A stretch of DNA of 64,000 nt from Angiostrongylus vasorum (lineage: Eukaryota; Nematoda; Chromadorea; Rhabditida; Metastrongylidae): NCBI GenBank assembly GCA_018806985.1, contig JADANN010000033.1, positions 186,001 to 250,000 on the forward strand, in the 5' to 3' direction. Position numbers and translations under genes: made by a program. Positions 31,067-43,734 of this stretch are shown here, piece by piece. Under the pieces are notes generated by a model, which saw only the letters and a program-made list of their open reading frames with translations, was not told where the DNA came from and did not search any database. How positions within the stretch are numbered: the first letter of the stretch is position 1; each line of letters starts with the position of its first letter.

Positions 31067-34000
31067 TCACACTTACATGAAAAAAAGGGTAGGAAGTAGA
31101 TAGAAGTCGAAATTAATCCTCTTGTTCTTCGTAAATCTGTCAGTTATTGGTGGAGACCAACTTCACAGAGTCCTACATGGGTGAAAAATGTGCTAGGGTC
31201 AGGTCAAAAAATCAGTCTGACTCATGGGATGAAGTCACGCGTTATCACAAGCCAGTCCTTCCCGTGATTTATTTCCAGATTTTTGGAATTTATCCAAGAT
31301 GTCTCTAGGCTTTACGCTCCAACTTTGTAGATTGTTGTACGAAAGTAGTAACTTGTGTTGCAAAAATCTTCTCCGTTATATCTTTAAGCCTTGTGCGTGC
31401 CTAGTGGAGTGTTTTGTTCTACTTCAATTTTCCCAACGAAGTTCTCTCTTACACAGAGATGGAGTGGTCCACTCGTTCCGCCAACTTATTGGTGCCCACA
31501 TACTTTACAAGAGATCATCTATGCAATACCGGAACTCATGCAATCGTCGTCTTTAGACCGACCCTTTAGATACGCATCACTCTGTAGCTGTGCTTACTTC
31601 TTGGAATAAAGTTCAGGTTCTCTCGAAAAGTGAAAATGTTAGTAACGTCGAATCTGAAAGAGTACGGTGAAAGTGTCCGCATATGACCTTTCAAGGCTAA
31701 ACTGAAAAGGTAAGTAGATATTTTTGGTTAGCTAGTCGTAATTCTAGAGGGTTTTTTAAGCTTGGAGCGCACGAATCATAAATGGTTCTATGTTAGCACC
31801 GTAGTGTTTACACCATGTCTGGTTTAGCACCACTTAGTTTTCTCCGAACTTCCTCTACCATCACATTAAGCCCTTTATATTACTACATTAACTTGTCCAA
31901 TATTAGTTTCTGTTTATGCATTTCAAATTCCCTCGATTCCAGACGCTTGTGATATCTAATTTCACAATTTCAAAACAAGCTATTTTAGTCACAGCTGATG
32001 TAAAGCCAAAACAAAAATCATGAAGGAGTAACATGCAAGGGTGCTCTCGTCGGCTGTAAACATGGATATTTTCAGGACGTTCCCTTTTGCTTCAAGTGGA
32101 GATAATTAATGCAGTAGGACTACCTTAGTTAACAGCAAATTTAAAAGGAAGAAGCCCAAATCGAATGATTTTCAAGTATAATTATGCCATCTGTTCATCA
32201 CTGTAGGACCAAATTTTATTTCATTCTCTTTTTATTTTTCATTTTTCATTTCATTTTTCATTTCATTTTTATCTCTGAAAACCTTTTTTACTCGCTAAGT
32301 TTTGGACCATTTGATTAGGAAGTTAAGGCGCAGTAGTACAGAGGTCGTTGAATAATTCACGGGTGGCTTTTGGATTGAACCCCTCTTCGATCCCGTCATG
32401 TCTACCATGATCATAAAATTACTAGCAGATTTGCTACAAAGAGCTAGTTACCTTCGATCCACAGTGGTTAACGAAGGTACGACGAAGACTAGAGATATGC
32501 TCTATTTTTCCATAGATTCTAGAGAAATCCAAGCATTCAGTGAGATTCGTAACAACGACCAAAGTTCTCAAGCGGTAGCCGAAGTCAGACAAATAGGAAG
32601 GCAATTTACGAAGGCAGACGATTTATGCCAGGAAACGAATCGAAATTCAAATAGGACTACTATGTCTAATCTCGTTATCACCTTTTCTTATCTATTCTAG
32701 TGTTCCCAGATTAGTACTTCTTCTAAGGTTTGATGTCATGCGGTTTCATGCTGTCGGAGAGTCAAATGCAGCTTTGATCTCAATTTGTCTTAATGTGTTT
32801 TGCTGAGCTACAGATTTATTTTGAACTTTGCGAGCATCTCTTAATCGCTTCCGACTGGGATAGCACAGAGCAGAGTTGAGGGAGAGGTGGAGGTTCATCA
32901 ACATGCACCTCTAACGCGAGAAACATCTAAGAATTGAGAAAGGGTTCAAAATTTATGTCCGGAATCTAAACTGAGGGTAAACCCATGCCATGGCAGATCA
33001 AGTCGGATTTTCCTGTGGTTATTTTCTTGTCGAAAAACTATAATTGCAAAGTACCCTCAGATGAAATAGGTCGATGCCGTTGGTGTCCCTTCAGGGCCCG
33101 TTGAGTAGCGCTGACGCATGGGTGCGACGAATTAACGGAGACTTTAGAGCATGCGAACACCTCCATTAACGGAAATTACAGGGATATAAAAAAATGTAAA
33201 CAAATGGTATAGGATGTTTTAATGCTTAAAAACAAAGCATTTGACTTTTTTAGCATGAAGATGTTTCGAACGAGATCTGAGGAAAAGTGAGAGAATCATG
33301 ATTTGTTTAATTTAATTTTTAATCTTACTCATTCTGATTTCGGTGGTGCTTCCTCTCTAAGTTTTTTTGTTTTCTCTTTTTTTCATGTTCCTTCCGCTAT
33401 TTTGATCTACATATGTCTCTACGTCTTCATTTCTTCTCTTGTTATACTCATCTTTCCATTCCTCACACACCACTTAGCCTAAGCAGTACCTCTCTTCCAA
33501 CTATTTCTCACACACCTTACCGTAATCCTCTATAGTTTACACTGAGAAGTTGTCTGTGACTTCTATTTGTAGCTGATCGTTATTCTGGTTTTCCGGGTTT
33601 CATTGTGATTGTCTCTGCTTTGCTCTCCTCTTTTATTCTTGCCTTTCCTTCACCACTCTACTAATTCCTATTCAATTCCCAGTCGTTTGTTAACACGCCA
33701 TTCATTGGTTCTTATTATTAGCATAGTGATTTGTGGTACCCTGCGTTCGAACTCGCGCGCTGCAGAAACTAGGCCCTTCCTCCTTCTCCCAAGGGTCGAA
33801 AAAATTGTGCCTTAATGTATTCACTAAGGTGGTTAATGGGTTTTGTCGAACTCGACATGGATTTATCTGTTGGAAAATTCTTTCTTTGAGATCCGCTGTC
33901 ACCTTCAACAAATGAACCAAATGCTAGTCCGAAGAGAAACCGTTAACCATCCTTATGAATATATGAAGCCCCACGGTAGAGCTTAACGAGCTCTTTCGGT

Positions 34001-34233
34001 TTCCCTTTCGTCTAAAAAAAAGTGGAAAAAAACAAGTTGTTCATTGATCCTTGCCTTGTCCAAGGCGATAAAAATACCGACTTCATGAAATAGTAGACGA
34101 CCATGTAGCCAAATGCGCACCAGATGACATCTACAATACTACGAATGGAAACGAATGCAAGGGCAAATCCTTAACCGGTTGATCAGGGCTGGATGCTTTA
34201 CCTTTTGTTCTTTATGACAGCATTTAGTCCCTA
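31067..34233. other. Long unassigned stretch with small repeats
   Basis: A pyrimidine-rich (TTTCA)n tract lies at 32228-32275, a tRNA-like SINE relic at 32325-32400 (GGCGCAGTAGTACAGAGG), and a worn SINE-A end at about 34130-34215. The 100-codon frame at 32398-32700 lacks support. 33300-33720 is pyrimidine-rich. No gene was accepted. Confidence 0.4.
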
Positions 34234-34359
34234 CTATAGAATTCGTATGAAAATGTGCTTTCCAAAGACAGAAAAAGCAAAAAATTGTGTGTTATTAGAA
34301 ATACGGACAGCAGAGTGAAACGCATATTTGGAAGATGTTGTTGTAAGAGGTTTCCAGTG
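34234..34359 (-). CDS. Possible last exon of the secreted-protein gene
   Basis: On the minus strand a TGTTCTCAG acceptor precedes a phase-0 frame of 41 codons ending in TAG (starts HWKPLTTTSSKYAF). Its phase fits the exons at 38469-38591 and 38315-38338, with the RTE element in between. Linkage is inference; it could be a chance frame. Confidence 0.25.
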   Translation of the reverse strand, partial: HWKPLTTTSSKYAFHSAVRISNNTQFFAFSVFGKHIFIRIL

Positions 34360-34593
34360 CTGAGAACACGAAAAGTACAAAGAATTAACAAAAAACATAA
34401 ATTGTGACGAGAGTATCAATGACAGATCTTTGAGAAAATTATCCTTCTCCTCTACTACATCTCACATTCTCCTTGTTATCGAGTAAGGCACAGTTTTCTC
34501 CCTAGTATGCAACATTTCTTTCCTCTTCTACACAGATTTCTGCCATCACCTTCATTATTGTTCTTTAGTAGATCGCCTTCAATTTCCGTTTAT

Positions 34594-37500
34594 AATATTA
34601 CCAGCCCACTGATCTCCCTCATATGAGGGACCTCGAGCCAGTTAGTCGCAATGCTACGTGGGCGCGTCCCCAGCTGGCGTATAGGAGGTTAATCGCGGAC
34701 CAAAAGCGACCTCTGCTTCCCTAAGACGCAGGTGGACCCAGGGGGACGGACTTTCAGTTTCTGCTGCGCCGATTTGGCACATACTTTCCGTATTTGCTAG
34801 GCGTACTGATGCATGCGTCTGTGGGTGCGTTCTGGTTTGTGCAGATTGTATTCTACGAGTCAATTCGGCCAAAAGGCTGCAATCAAGTGACAGGGAAAGT
34901 GTACGGGAAGCGGTTAGGAGTCGCCTTCAACAAGTAAGTTCCATGTCCACTCTGGGAGAGCCTGGCAAGCTACCCGTGAGTATACCCAGCCCCCACGTTC
35001 AGAGCGCAGCAAGCTATACGTGAGTATCAAAAATGCTAAACACAGTAAAAAAAAACGGGCCTCATTCCCCTGACCCCGAAAAGAGCCCCCATTTTCGCAG
35101 CGTTGGGTAGGACGAGTACGGAGAGGCTGCTAAAATCTCAGGGGCCAATGGAAGCTGCCTGGATTTCAAACGAACTATGGTGACGATCTGTATCTACAAT
35201 GCACGTACACTTGCATCCGAGTCCTCGATAGAAGACTTGCTCATGCAAGCATGAAGGATAAGGTGCGACGTCATCGGCCTGGCTGAGACGAGATGACGCC
35301 GTTCAACGCCGTCTGTGACACCGGAGAAGAACTATTCCTCGGAACACGCGACAGTAGAGAAGTTGGCGGCGTCGGCGTTCTCGTCAACACGAGTTTGTCC
35401 ATGAACATCGATTCATTCGAACAACTTACAACCCGAATCGGACGTTTACGACTAGAAAAGATGTGGATCAATTCCGGCTTTGACAATCTTCGTTGTTTAC
35501 GTCGACATCAAAGTATGACGAAGAAGAAGTCGAAGCATTCTATATGGACTTGGAGAAGTTCTACAGAGAAGACCACACATTCTTCAAGGTCATCATTGGA
35601 GATTTCAACGCAAAGATTGGACCAAGAAGAACGTCTGAAGAACGTCACATTGGGACCCACGGATTAGAATGGAATGAACAGGGTGAGCGGCTGTCTGAGT
35701 TTATCATGGCGACCAAGACAATCCATGGTAACTCACAGTTTCAGAAGCCCCACCCTCAGCGTTAGACGGGGGAGTCTCCCAATGGAGAGTACCATAACGA
35801 AATAGACCACATCATAGTAAATACAAGGTTTTGCCTAACCGATGTCGCTGTTGTCCCAAAATTCTACACGGGATCAGACCACCGTCCCCTTCGTGCAAGA
35901 TTCTATTTCTCGCGCAAAGGAGAAAAAGATGCTAAATTCAAAAAACCGAAGTCCCAGAACAACCACAAACTGGGACTTATTCAATTCATTAGTCGGCCGT
36001 TGGGAAGATGCAGTTGTCGATAACATTAACGAAGAATACGATCGGCTCACTCAATATCTTCACGTTAGCGCTATGAAAACTGAGAGTTCGAAAGTCACCA
36101 AGAGACGTCTGTAGCCAGAAACAGTCGAGCTGATACGGCAGCGTGGAACCGCACGAGCTGCAGGCAACCGCGAACTAACGTCCGAAGTTGCAAAACAGTG
36201 CAGACAGGCGATAAAAGATCTTAAAGAGAGAACAGCAGCAGTAATGGTCGAAGCTGCAGAGGCTGGGAAAAAGCATTCGCAAAGTCCACCGAAGCTTCGC
36301 CAATTACAAGACCAAAATGATTGCACTCCGGCGCCCAGACGGAACAGTTACAGCGTCCAGAAAGGCAATGGAGAAAATTATTCACGAATACTACTCGGAT
36401 CTCTTCGATAACCACGTCCACCTTCCGTCATGTGAAATAAAGGAGGATGGATATGTTGTACCACCGGTTCTCCCTTCCGAAATCCGACATGCCATTTCGT
36501 CGGTGAAAAAATCGAACAGCTCAGGTCCGAACAGGATAAGATCTGAACACCTGAAGAACCTTCCACCAGTCCTCGTAAACACACTGGCTCGGCTCTTCAC
36601 ACGTTATCTGTGCCAATGCAAGGTTCCTACTTAATGGAAGACCAAAGACCGTGTTATTGTTCAAGAAGGGTAACGTACACGATATCGGCAACCATCACCC
36701 AATCTGCTTGCTGTCTGTCGTGTACAAACTTTCCGCTCAACTCATCCTAAACACACACAGTTGACAGAACACTGGACGAAGGGATAGCCATATGAGCAAG
36801 CAGGGTTTCGAAAAGGATTTAGTACGATGGACCACATCCACAGAATAATAAGACTCACTGAAGTATCGCGAGAGTACAAAACAACGCTCTGTCTCACTTT
36901 CATCGATTTAAAGAAGGCCTTTGATTCAATCGAGATGGAAGCGGTCATGGAAGCACTTGATAATCAAGCAGTCCCTACTCAGTACATAAAGGTTCTTCGT
37001 GAGCTGTTAAAAAAATTTCACAACCAAGGTATCACCATTCTACGACGATATTATCACTGATGTCAAAAGAGGAGTTAGGCAAGGCGGTACCATCTCGCCA
37101 GAAATTATTTACCGCCATCCTCCAGAACGTCATGCGAATATTGGAATAGGGATAATATGGGAATGAAAATCGATGGTCGGCAGTTACACCATCTTTGCTT
37201 TGCTGATAACATCGACCTTATAACACCAAACATTATCCAAGTGGAACGTATGCTTGTCGACTTTGATAGAGCCTGTGGAAAGATTGGTCTTCGACTAAAT
37301 CTCACATAAACGATGTTCATGAAGAACGTATTGGTTTCGTATGCCCCATTCACGCTCAACGGAACGAATATCTCCGAATGCTCCAGTTATATCTATCTAG
37401 GTCGAGAAATCAATATGATGAACGACCTAGCTCCAGAGCTGAGCAGAAGGAAACGAGCGGTTTGGGGTGCTTTCAAGAGCATCGAGGATGTAGTGAAGAG

Positions 37501-38050
37501 AACAAGGAACACCCGACTCCGTGCCCACCTTTTCGACTCAACGGTGCTTCCTGCCCTAACGTATGCGTCAGAAACTTGGTCGCTGCGTAAGCGGGATGAA
37601 AAGTCACTTAGCGTTATCAAACGCGCAGTCGAAAGGGCGATGTCAGGAGTATCCCGTTCCACACATGTGAGGGAAGGGATCCGAAGCTCCGATCTGCGTC
37701 GGCGATCAAAAAATCAAAGATGCTATTCTGTACGCCAAACAATCGAAGATAAGGTGGGCCGGACATGTAATGCGTATGAATGACAACCGATGGACAAGAG
37801 CCGTTAGTGACTGGATTCCTCGGGATGTCAAAGCGTAGTGCAGGAAGACCACCGACCCGATGGTCAGAGTTCTTCACAAAGAACCTTGAAGAAAGATATG
37901 ATGCTCGACGAGTCCCTAGAGCGAGCAGAACTCATTGGGCTACTCTTGCACGCGACAGGGAAAAATGGAAGACTTACTGGCGCCCGTTCGAGTCACTCGA
38001 CGATCAACGGGACTACAGGTGATACAGGTGACAGGTGAATATTACCAGCC
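34594..38050 (+). mobile_element. RTE-type LINE, nearly full length, 13-bp target-site duplication
   Basis: Element at 34607-38037 flanked by AATATTACCAGCC at 34594-34606 and 38038-38050. Leader with CTCCCTCATATGAGG to about 35180. Endonuclease region about 35180-35910: [31 protein letters not shown] and an SDH motif, with a stop right after AETR. Reverse transcriptase region about 36450-37350: the [12 protein letters not shown] motif is present but the catalytic motif reads FADN instead of FADD (about 37198-37210). C-terminal part to 38025, then a short ACAGGTGA tail. Several frameshifts and the altered motif mean it is not active itself. The pair of flanking repeats shows the insertion is complete and relatively recent. 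Confidence 0.93.
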
Positions 38051-38314
38051 TTCGCTATTTTTTCATTTACTTTCACGTAACCGATTTTGACCATATATCT
38101 ACCGTTATTGATTAGTCATAAGACACCTGTACATCAGAAAAGAGACCAGTAAGTAACCAGAAGAAAAAAATGACCACGTGAGTGGTCGATTGTTTCTCAT
38201 TTCACACCCTCTACTGAATTCCTTTCATTAGAAGTTGTGTTCTTTCATTCACGTGCAAAAGAGGATTTTTCTTCGATTAAATGTATAATGTTCAATTTCT
38301 CATGAATTCATTAC

Positions 38315-38338
38315 CATATAGAGCAGATGTTTTCCTTC
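38315..38338 (-). CDS. Possible 24-bp micro-exon
   Basis: On the minus strand CTTTTTCAG is followed by 24 bases reading EGKHLLYM and then the donor GTAATG. Phase 0 on both sides fits the first exon at 38469-38591. Small enough to be coincidence. Confidence 0.3.
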
Positions 38339-38468
38339 CTGAAAAAGTTAATTTGTCTCACTTCAAAAATATCCCTTCAATTTCAGATTAGCTCGAACCA
38401 AGGAAAACCGCTCATTATAGTTCGTTATTGATACGGCAGTATTCTTTTAAAAAAGTATCAAAACTCAC

Positions 38469-38591
38469 ATCTGGTCTCCACTGAATCTCGTCTGGATCCT
38501 GAAATCCATACAGAATTTGCTTCTCTAAGCCGTAAAATGGCTGACTCACCACCATCGCCAGAAGTCCGAAGATCCACACTAGAACATGCAT
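38469..38591 (-). CDS. First coding exon of a secreted-protein gene
   Basis: On the minus strand the acceptor CCGATTTTCAG ends exactly at the ATG (38591), the classic arrangement for nematode spliced-leader addition. The exon gives 41 residues: a signal peptide (MHVLVWIFGLLAMVVS) and then QPFYGLEKQILYGF and an acidic stretch. It ends at the donor GTGAGT in phase 0. Protein family not recognised. Candidate later exons are at 38315-38338 and, beyond the inserted RTE element, 34234-34359. The start is supported both by the acceptor and by the signal peptide beginning at that ATG. Confidence 0.55.
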
Positions 38592-38904
38592 CTGAAAATC
38601 GGTAATCGATCGATAACACTGAAAAAACTCGCTGGACATCGGTTGAGTTGCGATCAATAGACTGCTTGTTCACTTGGCGAGAAGAGTTACTCGAATAGAA
38701 TTCCTGAGATATAATTCTATGAAGCTTCACTAATAAGCTTAATGGTCGTGCATATCTATATCGATTATCGACAAACAAATATTCAAGAAATTGACGCCCA
38801 TATGAGGGAAAAATTACGAAAATCCTATCAGTTAATTCGAGTTTAGATAATGCGTCCTCATGATATCGATTGATGCAACAATGTGTTAATGGTGGATTTG
38901 CCAA

Positions 38905-39545
38905 CTTTCCGTGAAATGTGGCTTTCTGGATAGGAGTAAAGCCTGTGCAGACGTATGATCCCTATGAGAATCTTTTTCTTTTACAACTTAAAACGGAATA
39001 TCGTGCAATTTTTAATAAAAAATGTTTAAATTAATAGTCCATAATAGTTTAGGTGGGAGTTTGTTGAGATGGATGTTCTTCTTCAACTAAATAGGGAACT
39101 GTGGTGCCCTACGACAGGGTTAGTTCTTTCTAGCACTAAGGTTGATACCGTACTCGGTTTCCGAATGTAAATAAAAAAAGCTACACCTTAGGGTGTGGGT
39201 AAATTCGTTTGGAGAGAAGATGGAACTCCTTTGTGAGCTAAGATATTTGCTGGAACAAGTAATAGACTAGTAATATGACGATCTGCGGTGAAACCTTATG
39301 TTAAAATGGGAAACCCTAAGGTCTTCATGTTTGGTGGATAACACAAAAGACCGTATGCCAAACATTTTTACGCAACCGCGGATTTCCTAGAGTAATTAAT
39401 ACAGTAATCCACGACTGTTGACCTGAAGTAGAAATCTTTCAGTTATCTCAAGTACTACCTAAAAACCAGTTGCATTCTAGTAGAACGATATCGTCGTGGA
39501 AGCAGAAAATCAGGGATATGAAGATACAGGGTGTTATTTACTTAT
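38905..39545. other. Unassigned stretch
   Basis: A/T-rich sequence with no recognised exon or repeat family. Confidence 0.4.
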
Positions 39546-39579
39546 TTTATTCTACGCAACCCATGTTTCACATTTACTC

Positions 39580-39740
39580 TAGAGATCCCAGCTATTCTTG
39601 TATTCAGTTCGCTTCTTCGCATCCACCACCCACAAAGGTCTTCCAACTTTTTTGCGTGTGAGTTTGTTCGGCTGCTGCTTGAGGATTTTCGTCTTCGTCA
39701 TGAATCTCGTTGAATGATGTACGAGTCTATCCTCCATAGA
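39580..39740 (+). repeat. REP-D copy
   Basis: Contains AGATCCCAGCTATTCTTGTA, CACCCACAAAGGTCTTCCAA, GTGTGAGTTTGTTCGGCTGC and TCATGAATCTCGTTGAATGA. The same order of blocks occurs at 51580, 58128 and, reversed, 55960. Confidence 0.7.
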
Positions 39741-39799
39741 TTGCCGAATTAACTGGGTTATAACGTTCCTATTTGGATGTTAGAAACAAGTATGACACT

Positions 39800-40203
39800 A
39801 TTTTCGCGATCTTTTGACACACTTGACACTTGAACGGCTCGTCCTCACTGGTTGTGCGGGCCGCAGCATAATCCCCATTTATCGGAGACTTGCTGGTTAA
39901 GCCATTGTGGTTCCCTGGAATCCCGAGGTCAACCTGGCCAAAGTCTGCCCAGGTCTTCACCACCACAGGCAGTCGCTGCCTTTGTGGATCATAGGGAGAT
40001 TTGCCACCATGGAACTTTGATACCAGGATGGTGGCGGATCCTGGTATTGGTTTACTCTTAGCTAGGTTTCCTGATGGAAAAACCCGGCTCCTTCTCAGTT
40101 TGGGACACCCTGCCGGGGGCGATTCCCCCCCGCTGTACATCGCAGTCCGACACCCAGGCACACCTCCCAACCACAATGAGGCGGTAAACCGTTGGGAGGC
40201 CTG
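39800..40203 (-). repeat. REP-C copy, reverse, well preserved
   Basis: Nearly complete reverse copy, ending in GAGGCGGTAAACCGTTGGGAGG at 40203. The tail units (reverse of TTCAAGTGTCAAGTGTG) are at 39815-39833. Useful as a reference for the family. Confidence 0.85.
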
Positions 40204-41129
40204 AAAATCTTACTTGATTTTTAAAAATTTTTTAAAAAATTTTGCGACTCTAAAAGGATGAAAAGCATAGCTAGTCCGGAGCTGGTCGGATCAGTACCGT
40301 GGTCGAGATGATCGGCATCAGTACTGCGCACCGTCTAAGGTAATATGGAAATATAGAACTATGGATGTAACATGGAATAGGGTACTCAAAAGCTGTAACT
40401 CGGCTATACAAGATTATCGATTATCAAAAGCGGAAAACTGAAATGTTACTAACATGCATATATTAGTGCTATTGTGGTAATAACAAAATAGTTATATCGA
40501 AGTGAACACGAAAGCGGTGATTTGTTTTTTACATATATTTCTGGTCGAACAAACCTAGTTTTCTTCCTACTGGAGTCGCACACTAGTATTCGACTTCTCT
40601 GGGACTTCCTGTGGCATGGTGCTGATAACGCTCTAGCACAGGCATCCTAAGATTTCAGGAAAAACTCACCCGACTTGTACTAAGCGATTCATGAAGGAGA
40701 CAAAATTGTCAAATTGAGGTTGAGTATCGAAAAAGAGTTCCAGAATTCCGCCTGCTTGAATGGGAACTTTTAGCAACTATTGGAACAAACTCGGTAAAGT
40801 AATAGATTTGTGCAGTGAGTGAGGATAACCGTGAAAAAATATGTATGCAGCTCACAAGTCACATATAGTATGTACGGCTCATATGAGTGAATATGTCACA
40901 GCAGTGTCTGAGCTGCTCAAGTAAGCAACAGCGTCATCGGATAGTTGACATTCGCCCAGAAGAGACTTTTCCGGGAAAAAAAACGAAAAAAAAGGCTTAT
41001 AAACGAACAAATTTTGCTCACAAAAACTGGCACTGCACTAAAATAATGACGTTTAAAATCAGGTTCTTTTTACCTGAAAATATTCAATCATACAAGTAAA
41101 GTGCTAATGATAGATAAGACAGAAAACTA
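40204..41129. other. Unassigned stretch
   Basis: A/T-rich, no exon or repeat family recognised. Confidence 0.4.
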
Positions 41130-41314
41130 GCTGAGAGAAACTCTAAGCGGGGGGACTCCATGGCGCAGTGTGTAATGTCCGAGCCTCCGGAAAGGGAAAT
41201 CCTGGGGTTCGATTTGGGCAGCGGTCCAAGTTTTGCAAACATCTCAGCATCGTTGTGGTTGGTTTCGGATGATACCTTACCGTGAAAATTGTAGTACGCA
41301 GTAAATAAAAAAGC
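41130..41314 (-). repeat. PAL-B arm, reverse
   Basis: Contains CCATGGCGCAGTGTGTAATG, GGGTTCGATTTGGGC, CAAACATCTCAGCATCGTTG and GATACCTTACCGTGAAAAT. The tRNA-like A and B boxes are clear in this orientation. Confidence 0.8.
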
Positions 41315-41589
41315 AAACATAAAGTACTTATTTTCCAGAAGTTGCATGTGAAGTGCCCTGAACTGTTTAGATTGTTCAGAAATTAGTGAAGGATTTAAAC
41401 CTGTGTTATTTAAAGTGGCACATCTCATGTCGAATTGAACATTATCAATCGTAATAAATGACATTAAAGTACATTGTTTCTTGTCCACAAGAAGAAAATT
41501 TCTTTACTCTCTTTGCATAAAATTTCGGGAATTCAGAAGGTGCTGAATCCACTGAAAGCAGTTTCGGCCTCGGCTTTATTTCTGAAGCA

Positions 41590-42440
41590 TTCTGGCACAA
41601 AAGGTTGTCATGATGCCTGGAGAAGTGGTACTTGATATGCTAGAATTTTGGCAAGTATGGCGATTGAGGAAGTTTCGCAGTCCACAATTCGTTCAAACCT
41701 TTCCTTAGATGGGGTGAAATGCTGCAAATTGATACGGCAGGGCAATTGTCGAGCTTTCTCGCTTCCAGAGTTCTTTGGATGCTTCGGAGTTGTAATGGGC
41801 TCTTCTTCTAGTTCTCGATTACTTGCACTTGCGTTTATTTCCACAAAATTCTCCAATTCATTGTTGTCAGTAGCTGGACTTCCACGACCACCATCATCCT
41901 CAAAGTCGACCTCGCCACGACGAAATTTTCTAAGCCAACGTCGCATATGTTTCCTCTCAACTGTTTACCGCCTCATCGTGGGTTGGAGGTGTTCCTGGGT
42001 GTCGGACCGCGATGTACAGCACGGGGATTCGTCTTCCCGGCAGAGCGTTTAGTTAAGAGTAAACCAATACCAGGATCCACCGCCGTCTTGGTATCAAACT
42101 AGTCGCTAGGTGGCAAATCTCCCTCTGATCCACAAGGGTTGCGACTGCTTGAGGTGGTGAAGACTTGAGGCAGACTTTAGCCAGGCTGTCCTCCGGATTC
42201 CAGGGAATCACATTGGCTTAGCCAGCAAATCTCCGAAAAATGATAACTATGCTGGGGCCCGCACAACTAGTGATGACGAGCCGTTCAAGTATCGAGTATC
42301 AAGTAAGTAACGTCGCATATTTTAACATTTTCTTTGCCCACTGTCTCATCAGTGCTTCGAGTCTTTTGCTGCACAACAGCCGAGTTTGAATTCGTAGAAG
42401 TAAACTTGTCGAAATTGCTGTTTTCTCCTCACAAATCCTA
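41590..42440 (-). mobile_element. Second mariner relic, split by a REP-C copy
   Basis: The minus strand gives the transposase helix-turn-helix region. The N-terminal part at about 42420-42321 reads VYFYEFKLGCCAAK; after the interruption MRRWLRKFRRGEVDFEDD follows at 41946 downward. Stops and a broken catalytic part show decay. Terminal repeats were not located with confidence. Confidence 0.75.
41937..42320 (+). repeat. REP-C copy inserted in mariner, with 12-bp duplication
   Basis: Body 41949-42308, flanked by AACGTCGCATAT at 41937-41948 and 42309-42320. The duplicated bases are mariner coding sequence, so the insertion site and orientation are unambiguous. Confidence 0.9.
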
Positions 42441-43734
42441 ACCTTTAAAATTTGTTGAGAATACACTTCGTATCGTCATTGATTTCTTGAGTGCAACAAT
42501 ACGTAAAATAAGCCTTTTAATAACATGGAATAGCACATCATTTAAGAAAGATTGTTACTAAAACGTGTACAACAAAAGCAAATATTGAAAAAACCTGCAC
42601 TAGATTGCTCTCGGACCACTTAGTCAGTTGGGCTACGTGGATCGCACCCTTGATCGGGGATAGGACTAAATGCTTGTGAGCAGAATGAATGGAGGACTCG
42701 ATGGTGTTTGCTTGAGACAACTCATAGTCAGTAGGGATTACGTGTGATAGAGGCGAAAATAGATGAAATAAACAAAATTTTGTGGGCGTGGTTTTCGAGT
42801 AGACGAGATTGTGACGGTTTTCATAGTTGTTGCCTACTTCTGTAGCCACGCCCATTTCAAAGCTGCTCTAATGATAATTGATCCACACCTCCGTCATGAT
42901 AGGGAACTATTAGACTCTATGGATATTATGTATGTACGAAATTGAATAAGAAACAATTCATAGTGTAAGGATTTTAAGAGTAAAACCATAAAAGTAAAAT
43001 AAAACAAGTCCGAGTTCCTTTTTAAACTTTTTTTGAACAATGAAAAAATTTCAAAAAAAAGTTGAGCATTTTAGAGTAATAAATTCAGTGTCTACTGTCC
43101 ATTGGAATTTCTTAGGAGACAGCGAAGTGATAAGTTACGAAAGCTACGATGAAAAGTTTCAGAACCACTAAAAATCCTTCAACGTTGAGATGACAAGAAG
43201 ACAAATAGACCTCGTCTAAGGTGGAGATTGAACTGGATATCTGGCAAACGTCACTGAGAATGCATTCTACTGCGCTACACTATCTTCTATTGTTGGTCTT
43301 TCTATACCAATGTATAGAAATTTTTCAATTTAAAGCATAGCCTATAAATCCGACACTCCCACTAACTACTTGGAACCAGAGTATTTTGCTAACAACTACT
43401 CGGAAAATACGCTTTATATTCAAATATTCAGAAACAACCAAACAACCTTTAAGGAAATAAGGCATTAAGGAGTTCAGGGTTAACGAATCGGAAAAGAATA
43501 AGGTGCAATAAAGTCTTTTCTAAAGTGAAGAAATACTCAAAGCCTAGTAAAAGACCAAATCGATAAAAACCCACGATATAACAGAATTTATTGTACATTG
43601 ATGTCGTATCGATACTTATAATAAATAGCAAAACTTACTGCAGAAATCCGTTCTTGATGGTAGAAACGACAAGTGCTGAGAAGAGCTCAATTGTAGAGCA
43701 AAAACAGGCAATACTCACACAAACCTTCTGTCTA
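42441..43734. other. Unassigned stretch
   Basis: A minus-strand frame at 42538-42855 is not supported by clear splice sites or a family match. GGGCGTGG at about 42847 and CCACGCCC at about 42785 face each other and may be a small inverted repeat. Nothing else recognised. Confidence 0.35.

Noticed and set aside
32398..32700. 100-codon plus-strand open frame
   Set aside because: Begins in a SINE-like relic and shows no further exon or motif.
42538..42855. 105-codon minus-strand open frame
   Set aside because: Only a weak donor-like site and no convincing acceptor; surrounded by repeats.
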